A DNA stretch of 56,372 nucleotides, taken from an uncultured Collinsella sp. GTDB taxonomy: Bacteria > Actinomycetota > Coriobacteriia > Coriobacteriales > Coriobacteriaceae. This document shows positions 19,730-29,514 of this stretch, piece by piece; position 1 is the first letter of the stretch; each line of letters opens with the position of its first letter. The DNA lies in the NCBI GenBank assembly GCA_900544995.1, contig UQXC01000004.1, forward strand, positions 1 through 56,372. The letters are read 5' to 3'. The notes beneath the pieces are model-generated. The model ran no database searches. It was not told where the DNA came from and was given only the letters and a program-made list of their open reading frames with translations. Both the position numbers and the translations under genes were made by a program.

Positions 19730-20035
19730 GAGGCTTTCTTCGGGAAGAGAGCCCAGTACAGCAAAGTGCAATTCAGACCCTTCCAACTTTGTATATGCAG
19801 CACCCCAAGATAAACGCGGCGGCCCCTTAGTAGCCGCAGGCCGCGCACAGGGTTACCTCCCAAATCTTTCCGCAGGACGGAGGAGCCCCCGCCGCACGTA
19901 GTGCGCAGCGGAGGCTCCGACATGTCCGAGGACGATTTGGAAAGTAACCCCGTGTCCGGCCGGAGGGACCCAAACACGGCCATGCTTCTTATGTGCAGCA
20001 AAGCTAATGCTGCTAAAATACAAAGCGCTCATGTA
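19730..20035. ncRNA. candidate structured RNA: long rod-like imperfect hairpin upstream of ftsE
   Basis: The 447-nt gap before ftsE holds no convincing gene. Its core is a 123-nt inverted repeat. The outer stem (19839-19856 with 19944-19961) pairs at 16 of 18 positions. After a short asymmetric bulge, CCAAATC (19859-19865) pairs with GATTTGG (19934-19940). A large central loop of ~15 nt on each side follows, then GGAGCC with GGCTCC and an apical CGCAC-GTA-GTGCG hairpin. A smaller hairpin lies at 19731-19752, and GCGGC/GCCGC at 19816-19837. TATATG (19792-19797) could be a -10 for the plus strand. The rod with a central bubble recalls 6S RNA, but no 6S consensus was confirmed and the strand is undecided. 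TAAAAT at 20014-20019 may be the ftsE -10. Confidence 0.5.
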
Positions 20036-20064
20036 GTTTAAACGCACGACGATAAGGAGCACCA

Positions 20065-21285
20065 GTGGGTAACCACTTCCGTACCTCCGGTGCGGGCGAT
20101 GATGCCCCCAAGACGCAGACAGGCGTCCAGGGCAGTCGTTTCGCCACTCCGGATTCAGAGGGCCAGCCTGTTGCTCAGGCCCCCGCTCAGCCGGCAGATC
20201 AGGCACAGCCGGCATCCGATCCCTTTGCCTACAATCCAACCAGCGATGTCGCGCTTTCCGGCACGGCGGGTTTTGAGCCCGTTCAGGCCGTGACCGCTCG
20301 CGTGGAGCAGCCTCAGGCTGGTGCCGCCACGCCGCAGCCTACCATGGCCGGCATTCCCGACCCCTTGGCCCCTGCGACGCCGGCTCCTCAGCCTGCGCAG
20401 TCCGGTCTCTTTGCCGCTATTCCCGACCCCACGCAGCCTGCTGCCCCGGTGGTCGAGAGCGATCAGGCAGCCGAGGTCGCAAGCCTCGATAACGCGCTCA
20501 ACAACCCCGATTTTACGTCGGTGTTTGCGCCCATCGATCCGCAGGCCAGCCGCAAGAAGATGGCCAAGCAGGCCGGTGTCGAGCCCGTCATCCTTATGGA
20601 GCATGTCACCAAGATCTATCCGGCACAGCCCAACAAGCCTGCACTCGACGACATCAACATCGAGATCTATCCGGGCGAGTTCGTCTTCCTGGTCGGTCAC
20701 TCCGGCTCGGGTAAGACCACGCTGCTGTCGACGCTCAACCGCGACGTCAAGCCGACGAGCGGCCGCATCCTGGTTGCCGGTCAGGACCTCATGAAGATCA
20801 AGAACCGCAAGGTTCCGTTCCTGCGCCGCCAGATTGGCGCCGTGTTCCAGGACTTTAAGCTTCTGCCGCAAAAGACCGCCTACGAAAACGTGGCGTTTGC
20901 CCTGCAGTGCATCGGCAAGCCCAAGGGCGTCATTCGCAGCCAGGTGCCCGAGGTGCTGCGCCTGGTCGGTCTGGCCGATCAGATGGACTCGCTGCCCGAC
21001 CAGCTTTCCGGTGGCGAGCAGCAGCGCGTTGCCGTCGCCCGTGCTATGGTCAACCGTCCGCCGCTGCTGATCTGCGACGAGCCCACGGGCAACCTCGACC
21101 CGGCGATCTCGCTGGGCATCATGAAGCTGCTTGAGCGTATTAACCGCACCGGCACCACCGTGATCGTCGCCACGCACGACCGCGAGATGGTCGATAGCAT
21201 GCACCGTCGCGTGATCGCCCTCGAGGGCGGCCACGTCATCCGCGACCAGGAGAGGGGAGGTTACGGCAACTATGGCACCAACTAA
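20065..21285 (+). CDS. ftsE: cell division ATP-binding protein FtsE with long N-terminal extension
   Basis: ATPase of the FtsEX complex, which controls peptidoglycan hydrolases during division. The ABC core begins near residue 174 (VILMEHVTKIYPAQPN). Walker A is GHSGSGKTT (Lys217), the signature LSGGEQQRVAVARAM, Walker B LLICDEPTGNLD, and the H-loop ATHDREM. FtsE is normally ~230 residues, but this one has 406. The first ~172 are rich in Pro, Ala, Gln and Asp (for example QAPAQPADQAQPASDPFAYN), probably disordered and cytoplasmic. The GTG start at 20065 follows AAGGAG by 5 nt, and codon use in the extension matches coding DNA. The gene overlaps ftsX by 14 nt. Confidence 0.95.
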   Translation: MGNHFRTSGAGDDAPKTQTGVQGSRFATPDSEGQPVAQAPAQPADQAQPASDPFAYNPTSDVALSGTAGFEPVQAVTARVEQPQAGAATPQPTMAGIPDPLAPATPAPQPAQSGLFAAIPDPTQPAAPVVESDQAAEVASLDNALNNPDFTSVFAPIDPQASRKKMAKQAGVEPVILMEHVTKIYPAQPNKPALDDINIEIYPGEFVFLVGHSGSGKTTLLSTLNRDVKPTSGRILVAGQDLMKIKNRKVPFLRRQIGAVFQDFKLLPQKTAYENVAFALQCIGKPKGVIRSQVPEVLRLVGLADQMDSLPDQLSGGEQQRVAVARAMVNRPPLLICDEPTGNLDPAISLGIMKLLERINRTGTTVIVATHDREMVDSMHRRVIALEGGHVIRDQERGGYGNYGTN

Positions 21286-22192
21286 CGTGGGCTACTCCTT
21301 CAAAGAGGCAATCAGCCACTTCTTCCGTAACTGGACTACCTCGCTCGGCGCCGTCATCACGATCTTCCTTTCGCTGTTTATCATCGGCCTGTTCATCATG
21401 GGCTCTGCGATGCTGAACTCCGTGATCGGCACCGTCGAGGATCAGGTTGTCATCAACGCGTTCATTAGTGATGACGCCGATCAGGCCGATGTTCAGGCTT
21501 TTGAGGCCGAGCTTAAGACGTGGAATAACGTCAAGTCCGTGACCTATAAGGACAAGGACGACGCGCTGGCCGAGTATACGAGCAAGATGTCGGGTAACGC
21601 CGACGCCACCATGAGCGCGCTCGACGGCCAGAACCCGCTGCCCGCCTCGTTTGCGATTGAGATGGACGATCCGTCTCAGGTCGAGAGCACGGCCAAGAAG
21701 CTCAAGAAGAATGCCGACTTCCAAAAGATCGCGGACGACGGCGACGTCAACGCGAGCGTACTGTATGGCCAGGAGGAAGTAAGCCGCTTGTTCCAGGTGA
21801 CCAACTACATCCGTATTGCCGCCGTGGTGCTCGTCGGCCTGCTGACCTTTATCGCGTTCATCTTTATCAACAACACGATTCGCCTGTCCATCACGGCGCG
21901 TCGTCGTGAGATTGCGATTATGCGTCTGGTCGGCGCCAGCAACGGCTTCATTCGTGGCCCGTTTATCACCGAGGGCGTGCTGCAGGCCATTTTGGGCTCG
22001 CTGCTTTCCATCGGCGTTCTGGAGCTGCTGCGCAATCTGATGATCCCGCGTCTGCAGGAGAGCATCGGCTGGATGTCGTTTGCCCTGCCGATGCAGTACT
22101 ACCTGGTGACCTATGCTGCGCTGATTCTGGTCGGCGTGATTATCGGTCTCTTTGGTTCTGCCATCGCCATGCGCCGCTACCTGCGCGTGTAG
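21272..22192 (+). CDS. ftsX: cell division protein FtsX
   Basis: Membrane partner of FtsE, 306 residues. A cytoplasmic N-terminus (GYSFKEAISHFFRNWTTSL) precedes the first membrane segment (~25-45), then an extracytoplasmic domain of ~150 residues containing KTWNNVKSVTYKDKDDALAEY, and three C-terminal membrane segments with the FtsX/MacB-type stretch RLSITARRREIAIMRLVGAS. The start lies inside the ftsE 3' end with GAGAGGGGAGG upstream, so translation is coupled. Topology and length are standard. Confidence 0.95.
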   Translation: MAPTNVGYSFKEAISHFFRNWTTSLGAVITIFLSLFIIGLFIMGSAMLNSVIGTVEDQVVINAFISDDADQADVQAFEAELKTWNNVKSVTYKDKDDALAEYTSKMSGNADATMSALDGQNPLPASFAIEMDDPSQVESTAKKLKKNADFQKIADDGDVNASVLYGQEEVSRLFQVTNYIRIAAVVLVGLLTFIAFIFINNTIRLSITARRREIAIMRLVGASNGFIRGPFITEGVLQAILGSLLSIGVLELLRNLMIPRLQESIGWMSFALPMQYYLVTYAALILVGVIIGLFGSAIAMRRYLRV

Positions 22193-22217
22193 GCATGCCT
22201 GGAATTCATCCCTTCCA

Positions 22218-22250
22218 ACGGGTCGTCTCTTATGGGGCGGCCCGTTTTTT
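22218..22250 (+). terminator. intrinsic terminator of ftsEX
   Basis: A 12-bp stem (22218-22229 with 22234-22245, three G-T pairs) with loop TTAT is followed by six T residues. Confidence 0.92.
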
Positions 22251-22315
22251 GTCTCCTAGGGATCATTTGGGTAGACTCTTGGGATGTAAACGGCAATCGA
22301 TAGTTAGGAGGCGCC

Positions 22316-24451
22316 ATGGGGCGCAATAACAAGCATAAGCGTGGAGCTCGCAATAAGCGCGGGCCGGTGCGCAGCGAACGCCGTCCGAGCCTGACCGGGC
22401 GCGTGCAGCTCCATGAGCGCAGCGCCTACGTTGTAACCGAAAACGGCGACTACAAGGTCATGGGCCGCGGTAAGCGTGAGATCATGGACGGCGATACCGT
22501 TGCCGTGAGCATTAAGAACAGCCCGCATGGCGAGCGTCGCGCCGTGATCGAAGGCGTGGTTGAGCGCGCAGCCATAAGCGTGGTGGGCACGTACCAGACC
22601 GCCGGTCCGCTCGGTGTGATCGAGCCGCTCGATTCGCGTCTGAAGGCCGACTTCTTCATTCTGCCCGAGGATACCTCGGCGGATCGTCTGGGCGTCCACC
22701 CGGGTGATGCTGTTGTCGCGCGCATTTTGACCTACCCGACGCGCCTGGAATCGGGTACCGTGACGATCGAACGCCGCATCGGCGGAGATGACGCGCCCGA
22801 TTTGGGTGTTCAATATGTGATGGCGCGTTACGGCTATACCGATAGCTATTCCGAGGCCGCGCTGGACGAGGCCGAGGGGCTTTCGCTCGATGTGTCCGCG
22901 GCGCTTAAGGACCCGCTCCGCCGCGATCTGCGCGACCGCTTTGTCATCACGATCGACCCGGTCGACGCGCGTGACTTTGACGATGCCATTTCGTTGGAGC
23001 GCACGCCCGAGGGTGGCTACAAGCTGGGTGTGCATATCGCCGACGTTTCACACTATGTGGCTTGGGACGGGCATATCGATCTTGAGGCTCGCCATCGTAC
23101 GACATCGGTGTATCTGGCCGATCGCGTGCTTCCCATGCTGCCCGAACGCCTGTCCAATGACCTGTGCTCGCTTCGCCCTGACGAGGACCGTCTTGCGTTT
23201 ACCGTCGATATCGAGCTCGATGCGCAGGGTCGCGTGCGACATTACGATCCGTATCCCAGCGTGATTCGCTCGCGTGTGCGTATGGACTATGACGGCGCCG
23301 AGGCGCTGCTGGTGCGTGCCGGCGCGGTTGAGTATTCGGTGCTGGAAGGCGCCGCTGAGGATGTTGCGGCTGCCGAGACCTCGCGCGAGGAAGCGCTTGA
23401 GCGCGGTCTTGCGTGCGAGGAGGCCGCCCGCGGCCACAACGTCGACCTCGGCGATTTCCTTGTCGCCGCCAACGAACTCGCCGAACTCCGCCGTCGTATC
23501 CGTCGCGCCCGCGGCTCAGTCGATTTTGACACGGCCGAGATTCGTGCTCTGTTGGATGAGGACGGAGTACCCGTGCAGATTGTGGCGCGTGAGCGTTCGT
23601 GCGCCACGTCGCTTATCGAGGAAGCCATGCTGCTCGCCAACGAGTGCGTTGCAGAGTGGCTGGCAGACCGTGATATCGAGGCCTGCTATCGCGTGCATGA
23701 GGATCCGAGCCCCGATAGCCTGCACGGTGCCGCCGTTGCGCTGGCGCAGCTAGGCATCATCGACGATCGCCGTGCTGCCGGTATTGCCCTGGGGAGCCCC
23801 GATGAGCTGCAGGCTGCAGTTGATGCTGCCGCCGGTACGGCCAACGCACCGCTCGTTAACACGCTGCTTCTGCGCAGCATGCAGCGCGCGCTGTACAAGC
23901 CGCGCAACGAGGGCCACTTTGCGCTCGCCGCGCCGTGCTACTGTCACTTTACGAGTCCCATCCGTCGCTACCCCGATCTGGTGGTGCACCGCGTGCTCAA
24001 GCTGCAGTTGGCCTATGAGCAGCTCGGCGGCAAGGACGCCTTGGTCCGTACGCCGCGGCTGATCGGCAAGGGGCGCGAGTCGCTGCCACGCATTCTGCCG
24101 CAGATCTGCCGCGCATGCAGCGATGCCGAGCGCGCGGCAGATGCCGCCAGCCATGCGACGCAAAAGATCAAGATTGCCCAGTACTATGAGGACCGTCTGG
24201 GCGAGCGCTATGCCGGAACCGTCTCGTGGGTTAGCAGCATGGGCCTTTTTGTGCGCTTGGACCTAACACAGGTCGAGGGCCTGGTTTCAATTAAGAGCCT
24301 GGGCAACGAGTGGTTCGAGTTCGACGAGGACGCGCTTACGCTGACGGGCGCCGACACGGGGACTCGCTATGAACTGGGCCAGCGCGTGATCATCGAGGTC
24401 TCGCGCGTCAATACCACGCGTGGGCACTTGGACTTTAAGCTTATCCATTAG
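22316..24451 (+). CDS. rnr: ribonuclease R
   Basis: Processive 3'-5' exoribonuclease of the RNB family, 711 residues. A basic N-terminus (GRNNKHKRGARNKRG) is followed by a cold-shock-like RNA-binding region, then the RNB catalytic domain with DPVDARDFDDAISLERT (Mg-binding Asp residues) and HFTSPIRRYPDLVVHR, and a C-terminal S1 domain (YAGTVSWVSSMGLFVRLDLTQVEGLVSI). RNase R works with SmpB-tmRNA to degrade non-stop mRNAs; smpB is at 33 kb, not adjacent. The start follows TTAGGAGG. A weak terminator hairpin (24481-24504) lies after it. Confidence 0.96.
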   Translation: MGRNNKHKRGARNKRGPVRSERRPSLTGRVQLHERSAYVVTENGDYKVMGRGKREIMDGDTVAVSIKNSPHGERRAVIEGVVERAAISVVGTYQTAGPLGVIEPLDSRLKADFFILPEDTSADRLGVHPGDAVVARILTYPTRLESGTVTIERRIGGDDAPDLGVQYVMARYGYTDSYSEAALDEAEGLSLDVSAALKDPLRRDLRDRFVITIDPVDARDFDDAISLERTPEGGYKLGVHIADVSHYVAWDGHIDLEARHRTTSVYLADRVLPMLPERLSNDLCSLRPDEDRLAFTVDIELDAQGRVRHYDPYPSVIRSRVRMDYDGAEALLVRAGAVEYSVLEGAAEDVAAAETSREEALERGLACEEAARGHNVDLGDFLVAANELAELRRRIRRARGSVDFDTAEIRALLDEDGVPVQIVARERSCATSLIEEAMLLANECVAEWLADRDIEACYRVHEDPSPDSLHGAAVALAQLGIIDDRRAAGIALGSPDELQAAVDAAAGTANAPLVNTLLLRSMQRALYKPRNEGHFALAAPCYCHFTSPIRRYPDLVVHRVLKLQLAYEQLGGKDALVRTPRLIGKGRESLPRILPQICRACSDAERAADAASHATQKIKIAQYYEDRLGERYAGTVSWVSSMGLFVRLDLTQVEGLVSIKSLGNEWFEFDEDALTLTGADTGTRYELGQRVIIEVSRVNTTRGHLDFKLIH

Positions 24452-24570
24452 CCAAATCCCGACTCATGGTGGGGGAGCGGAGGGCGGCCTTTCGGGACCG
24501 CCCTTCGCATTTGAATCGTGACTACCTTGCCGTCTGCTCGGCCACCCGCTTACCTGCTATTTGAGAGGTA

Positions 24571-24608
24571 AAACCTACCAAAATAAACCTGTCCCTTTTG
24601 GCAGGTTT
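24571..24608. repeat. 13-bp inverted repeat before the serine recombinase
   Basis: AAACCTACCAAAA (24571-24583) pairs with TTTTGGCAGGTTT (24596-24608) with one G-T; the loop contains AACCTGTCCC. It ends 19 nt before the recombinase start. It belongs to the same family as 12456-12493 and 47427-47473. Confidence 0.7.
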
Positions 24609-24627
24609 ACAAGAAAGCGGGGATGAG

Positions 24628-25233
24628 ATGGCGACGGTGTACGGTTATGCGCGGGTGAGTTCGCGCGATCAGAATCTTAATCGGCAGCTGGATGCGCTGG
24701 GCGCCTATGGCGTGGGCTCGGCGAATATTTATGCCGACCATGCGAGCGGCAAGGACTTCGATCGACCGCGTTATCGCGAGCTGCTGCACGTCCTGGGAGA
24801 CGGGGACGTGCTGGTGGTGCTTTCTATCGACCGACTTGGCCGTAATTACTCCGAGATTCTTGAGGAATGGCGACGCATTACCAAGGAGCTCGGGGTTGCC
24901 ATTGTGGTGTTGGACATGCCATTGCTTGACACGCGCGCTAGGGCCAGCGGCGCGCCGGATGTGACCAACGTCCTGATTGCCGATATTGTGCTGCAACTGC
25001 TGAGCTACGTGGCGCAGGTGGAGCGCGAGAATATCCATCGGCGCCAAGCGGAGGGAATTGCAGCGGCGCGGGCGCGAGGGGTCCGTTTCGGTCGACCTCG
25101 CAAGCCGTGTCCTCCTCAGTTTGAGCTGGTGCGCGATAGCTATGAGGCGGGCGATATTACCCGCAGCCAGGCAGCAAAGTGCCTGGGCGTGTGCGTGGGG
25201 ACGTTCGATCGCTGGATGCGCGAGGCGGGGTAG
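24628..25233 (+). CDS. serine recombinase (resolvase/invertase family)
   Basis: Site-specific recombinase of the small serine resolvase/invertase type, about 201 residues. The N-terminal catalytic domain begins VYGYARVSSRDQNLNRQLD, with the nucleophile Ser11 after YARV, followed by DRLGRNYSEILEEWRRI and the long helix (IADIVLQLLSYVAQVERENIHRRQAEGIAAARARG). The C-terminus is a Hin-like helix-turn-helix (ITRSQAAKCLGVCVGTFDRWM). It looks complete. No transposase, integron or invertible gene sits beside it, so its target is unclear. The start at 24628 is preferred over an in-frame upstream start at 24598 that lies inside the inverted repeat. Confidence 0.9.
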   Translation: MATVYGYARVSSRDQNLNRQLDALGAYGVGSANIYADHASGKDFDRPRYRELLHVLGDGDVLVVLSIDRLGRNYSEILEEWRRITKELGVAIVVLDMPLLDTRARASGAPDVTNVLIADIVLQLLSYVAQVERENIHRRQAEGIAAARARGVRFGRPRKPCPPQFELVRDSYEAGDITRSQAAKCLGVCVGTFDRWMREAG

Positions 25234-25337
25234 GGGTTTGCGTCGCTTTGTCGCTTCCTGTTGCGATTCAAATTTTGATACGGTGACGATGCCATTTGGG
25301 GCTACACTCGCTGATATTCAAAAAAGGAGGTTGGCCC

Positions 25338-25919
25338 TTGGCGCGCGTAAAACAAATAATCGGATGGACCGCGGTCGTTCTGTTCGCTGCAACGCTGGCG
25401 GGCATCTGGGTGCTGACGGAGCAAAATGCGATGGAGACGTCGTTGCTGAGCGAGTCCACCGCGCGTGTGGTGGAGGGCCAGGCTACGGGCGTTCAGGCTG
25501 TCGATGCCACGGGTGAAGCCCAGACGGAGAACGGAATGACCGGGGGCACCGATTCGGCTGCCTCGAATGTCCGGTCTGGCCGACTTGCTTCCATTCGCAT
25601 GTGGGTGGGCGCGAACGTCCGTCGCGTTGCCCATACCGTAGAGTTTTTCTTCGTCGGATTGTTCGCCTCGGTGGTCGTGGTTTGCTTTTCCAGGCGTCCG
25701 TGGAGCGTATGCTCCCGTTGCGTGCCCGTATTGCTCTTTTGCGCCGCCTGCTCCGTTGGCGATCAGGTACATAAGATCTTTGTTCCCGGCAGGCATTTCG
25801 ACGTTATCGATTTAGGATTCGATGCTGCGGGCTATGTCACCGCCATGCTGTTGGTATTGCTGGCAGCGGCGTTGGTACGCCATGCGACTCGGCCGATCGG
25901 CGCCCATGCGAGGCACTAG
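25338..25919 (+). CDS. VanZ-like membrane protein
   Basis: About 193 residues with an N-terminal membrane segment (IIGWTAVVLFAATLAGIWVL), a 70-residue Ser/Thr/Gly-rich loop, and three further hydrophobic segments. The second half fits the VanZ family: RRVAHTVEFFFVGLFAS (His/Glu), CSVGDQVHKIFVPGRHFDVIDLGFDAAG. VanZ-like proteins are often linked to glycopeptide susceptibility, but many have unknown roles. The start is taken as TTG 25338, because AAAGGAGG ends 7 nt before it; an upstream in-frame TTG at 25296 has no ribosome site. A hairpin at 26001-26023 (GGGCGAGCG with CGCTCACCC) may be its terminator. Confidence 0.75.
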   Translation: MARVKQIIGWTAVVLFAATLAGIWVLTEQNAMETSLLSESTARVVEGQATGVQAVDATGEAQTENGMTGGTDSAASNVRSGRLASIRMWVGANVRRVAHTVEFFFVGLFASVVVVCFSRRPWSVCSRCVPVLLFCAACSVGDQVHKIFVPGRHFDVIDLGFDAAGYVTAMLLVLLAAALVRHATRPIGAHARH

Positions 25920-26049
25920 CCGGTAACAAACCCGTTTCTGATAATGCGACCTTGTTGAATTATTTTGTGTCGCGCGTATTTCCGAGCGGTCGGATTTGAG
26001 GGGCGAGCGGTAGAACGCTCACCCTTTGTGCGCCACGATGCGGCACAAT

Positions 26050-26078
26050 GTACCGCAAAAGCTGTTTGTATCCGGTAC
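26050..26078 (+). promoter_or_regulatory. possible operator before the RpiR-type regulator gene
   Basis: GTACCG (26050-26055) and CGGTAC (26073-26078) form an inverted repeat with a 17-nt spacer, 46 nt before the regulator start. Autoregulation is inferred only from position. Confidence 0.3.
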
Positions 26079-26123
26079 GAATCGTTCGTTGGTCTTTAAT
26101 TCTTCTCAACGGAGGTGTTTGAG

Positions 26124-26975
26124 ATGGCAAACGGATTGCTTTTGCGGCTTCGCGAGCGTGAGCTCAGCGCGAGCCCGTCGGAACGCAATGTCATCGCATA
26201 TGTAAGCGCTCATCCGCACGAGGTGGTCGGGCTGTCCGTCCGCGGTCTTGCCGATGTCACGTTCTCCTCGCCCTCGAGCATTTTGCGCTTTTGCAAGCGT
26301 TTGGGTTTTGCGGGCTACAAGGAGTTCCAGCGCGAACTGATTGCCGAGCTGGCGCTCTTAGGTGACAAGAAAGACGTAGCCCTCGAGGACATCTCCATGG
26401 ATGACAGCGTCGAACGTATCGTGGGGAAGGTGATGAAAAGCAACGTGCGCACGATCGAGGCGACGGCGCGAACGCTCGATTACACCGTCTTGGAGCGATG
26501 CGCGGCCCGTCTTAAGCGGGCACGCGCGGTCAATCTGTTCGGTATTGGTGCCTCTCGTTTGGTCGCGCACGACCTGGCGCAAAAGCTCATGCGTGTCGAC
26601 AAAGAGTGCCATCTGTACGACGACTGGCATGATCAGCTCTTATGTGCCAAGAACATGCATGAGGGCGATATGGCAATCGCCTTTAGCTACTCGGGCTTGA
26701 CGCAAGAGGTGCTGGACTGCACCGCCGAGGCTCAACGTCACAACTGTCCCGTTGTGGCCGTTACCAAAGTAGATGGATCATCCAAGCTTGCCACCATGGC
26801 CGATGCCGTGCTCGGCGTTGCTGCGAGTGAACCCTTGGTCCGCAGCGGTGCCATGGCTTCGCGTATGGCCCAGCTTATGGTTGTCGATGCCCTGTACGCT
26901 GCTTACGTTGCCAGCGACTACGAACGGGCGACGCATGTCATTAAGCAAAACTACATCGAGAAACAGGAAAGATGA
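26124..26975 (+). CDS. RpiR-family transcriptional regulator (MurR-like)
   Basis: About 283 residues. N-terminal HTH of RpiR type (LSVRGLADVTFSSPSSILRFCKRLGFAGYKEFQREL) and C-terminal SIS domain that binds phosphosugars (AVNLFGIGASRLVAHDLAQKL ... MAIAFSYSGLTQEVLDCTAEAQRHNCPVVAVT). It is the first gene of a MurNAc utilisation cluster and is followed after 10 nt by murQ, so it most likely senses MurNAc-6-phosphate or a related sugar phosphate and controls the operon. The start is ATG 26124, 8 nt after GGAGG; an in-frame GTG at 26115 overlaps the ribosome site. Confidence 0.92.
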   Translation: MANGLLLRLRERELSASPSERNVIAYVSAHPHEVVGLSVRGLADVTFSSPSSILRFCKRLGFAGYKEFQRELIAELALLGDKKDVALEDISMDDSVERIVGKVMKSNVRTIEATARTLDYTVLERCAARLKRARAVNLFGIGASRLVAHDLAQKLMRVDKECHLYDDWHDQLLCAKNMHEGDMAIAFSYSGLTQEVLDCTAEAQRHNCPVVAVTKVDGSSKLATMADAVLGVAASEPLVRSGAMASRMAQLMVVDALYAAYVASDYERATHVIKQNYIEKQER

Positions 26976-26985
26976 GGTGAATGAA

Positions 26986-27909
<924 letters not shown>

Positions 27910-27966
27910 GTGCGCGGCGTGAGCTGATATGACATCCAGACGAGATACCCAATACAAGGAGGAGTT

Positions 27967-29397
27967 ATGACGAACAAAGAGCTGGCTCAAAAGCTGCTGG
28001 ACCTTTTGGGCGGTAAAGACAACGTGCTGGCAAACGCGGCGTGCATGACGCGCCTGCGCGTGACCGTCAAAGACGCGGGCAACGTCGACACGGAGGGCAT
28101 TAAGGCACTCGACGGCGTGATGGGCCTGGTCGAGGACGACACGATGCAGATCGTGCTGGGTCCGGGCAAGGTGAATAAGGTGCTCGAGGAGTTCTCCAAG
28201 CTCACTGGCCTTGCGAAAGGCGTTGCCGACGAGAGCGTGGTTGACGCTGCGGCCACAAACAAGGCCGCGCAGAAGGCCAAGTACGAGTCTAAGCCGGTTC
28301 AGGCCTTCCTCAAGAAGATTTCCAATGTCTTCGTCGCCCTGCTTCCCGGCATCATTGCGGCTGGCCTCATCAACGGTATCTGCAACGTCATTAACGTTTC
28401 GACGGCAGGCGCGCTTGCAGGCGAGTGGTGGTACCAGGGCATTCGTTCCATGGGCTGGGCCCTGTTTGCCTATCTGCCCATCTTGGTGGGCTATAACGCG
28501 GCGCGTGAGTTTGGTGGCTCCGCTGCGCTGGGCGGCATCGCCGGTATGATGTGTATCGCCAACAGTGCCATGCCCCTGCTTGCGCCCGGCGCGGCTGATC
28601 CTGCCACTGCCATTCTGCTGCCGCTCACCAATGCGCAGTACAACCCCGCAGCGGGCGGCATGATCGCGGCTCTCATCGCTGGCGCATTTTTTGCCTGGAT
28701 GGAGCGTCAGATTCGCAAGGTTATGCCCAACGCACTCGACACGTTCTTGTCCCCGCTGCTGGTGCTCATCATCGGCGCCTTTGCTCTGATGCTCGTCATC
28801 CAGCCGGTTGGCGCATGGCTGACGACTGCCATCTTTAGCGTTTTGACCTTTATCTTCGAGAAACTGGGCGTCCTAGGCGGCTATATCCTGTCGGCAGGCT
28901 TCTTGCCGCTGGTTTCCGTCGGCCTGCATCAGGCGCTCACGCCGATCCACGCTATGCTCAACGATCCCGACGGCGCTACCAAGGGTATCAATTACCTGCT
29001 TCCCATCCTTATGATGGCTGGCGGCGGCCAGGTCGGTGCCGGTTTGGCGCTGTACTTTAAGACCAAGAACGCCAAGCTCAAGAAGTACGTCGCAGAGTCC
29101 ATTCCCGTTGGAATCCTGGGTGTGGGCGAGCCTCTGATGTATGCTGTTACGCTGCCGCTCGTTCGTCCGTTTGTGACGGCCTGCCTGGGTGCCGGATTTG
29201 GCGGCGCGCTCGCGGCGCTGCTTCACATCGGCACGGTTTCTCAGGGCGTTTCCGGTCTGTTTGGCCTGCTGATCGTCGTTCCTGGCCAGCAGCTCGGCTA
29301 CGTTGCCGCTATGCTGCTTGCCTATGCCGCCGGCTTTGTCCTGACGTGGTTCTTCGGTGTCGACGAGCAGAAGATCAACGAGTTCTTTGGCGAGTAG
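27967..29397 (+). CDS. murP: PTS transporter EIIBC, probably N-acetylmuramic acid-specific
   Basis: Sugar uptake and phosphorylation through the phosphotransferase system, 476 residues. The EIIB domain (1-80) has the phospho-accepting Cys26 in AACMTRLRVTV. After a linker, the EIIC domain has about ten membrane segments of the glucose-superfamily type (VALLPGIIAAGLINGICNVI; GVGEPLMYAVTLPLVRPF). No EIIA domain is present, as in E. coli MurP, so a separate EIIA must serve it. MurNAc specificity is inferred from its place between murQ and mupG. The start follows AAGGAGG by 5 nt. A strong terminator follows. Confidence 0.88.
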   Translation: MTNKELAQKLLDLLGGKDNVLANAACMTRLRVTVKDAGNVDTEGIKALDGVMGLVEDDTMQIVLGPGKVNKVLEEFSKLTGLAKGVADESVVDAAATNKAAQKAKYESKPVQAFLKKISNVFVALLPGIIAAGLINGICNVINVSTAGALAGEWWYQGIRSMGWALFAYLPILVGYNAAREFGGSAALGGIAGMMCIANSAMPLLAPGAADPATAILLPLTNAQYNPAAGGMIAALIAGAFFAWMERQIRKVMPNALDTFLSPLLVLIIGAFALMLVIQPVGAWLTTAIFSVLTFIFEKLGVLGGYILSAGFLPLVSVGLHQALTPIHAMLNDPDGATKGINYLLPILMMAGGGQVGAGLALYFKTKNAKLKKYVAESIPVGILGVGEPLMYAVTLPLVRPFVTACLGAGFGGALAALLHIGTVSQGVSGLFGLLIVVPGQQLGYVAAMLLAYAAGFVLTWFFGVDEQKINEFFGE

Positions 29398-29464
29398 TTT
29401 GATATCGCGAGCCGTGTTGCTCGGGGTTCGCGGCGCGCGGCAGATTTCTTGATGTTATGGTTGT

Positions 29465-29498
29465 GCCGGCGGGGCTAGCTGCTCCGCCGGCCTTTTTT
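29465..29498 (+). terminator. terminator between murP and mupG
   Basis: GCCGGCGG (29465-29472) pairs with CCGCCGGC (29484-29491), followed by six T residues. The mupG ribosome site AAAGGAG begins immediately after, so mupG expression likely depends on read-through or its own start. Confidence 0.9.
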
Positions 29499-29514
29499 AA
29501 AGGAGCGTTGAAGC

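Noticed and set aside
19708..20001. 97-residue minus-strand frame in the gap before ftsE
   Set aside because: It runs through the long inverted repeat and has no start signal; the structure explains the open frame better.
24571..25233. Insertion sequence or integron around the serine recombinase
   Set aside because: No terminal repeats flanking the gene, no target duplication and no cargo genes were visible.
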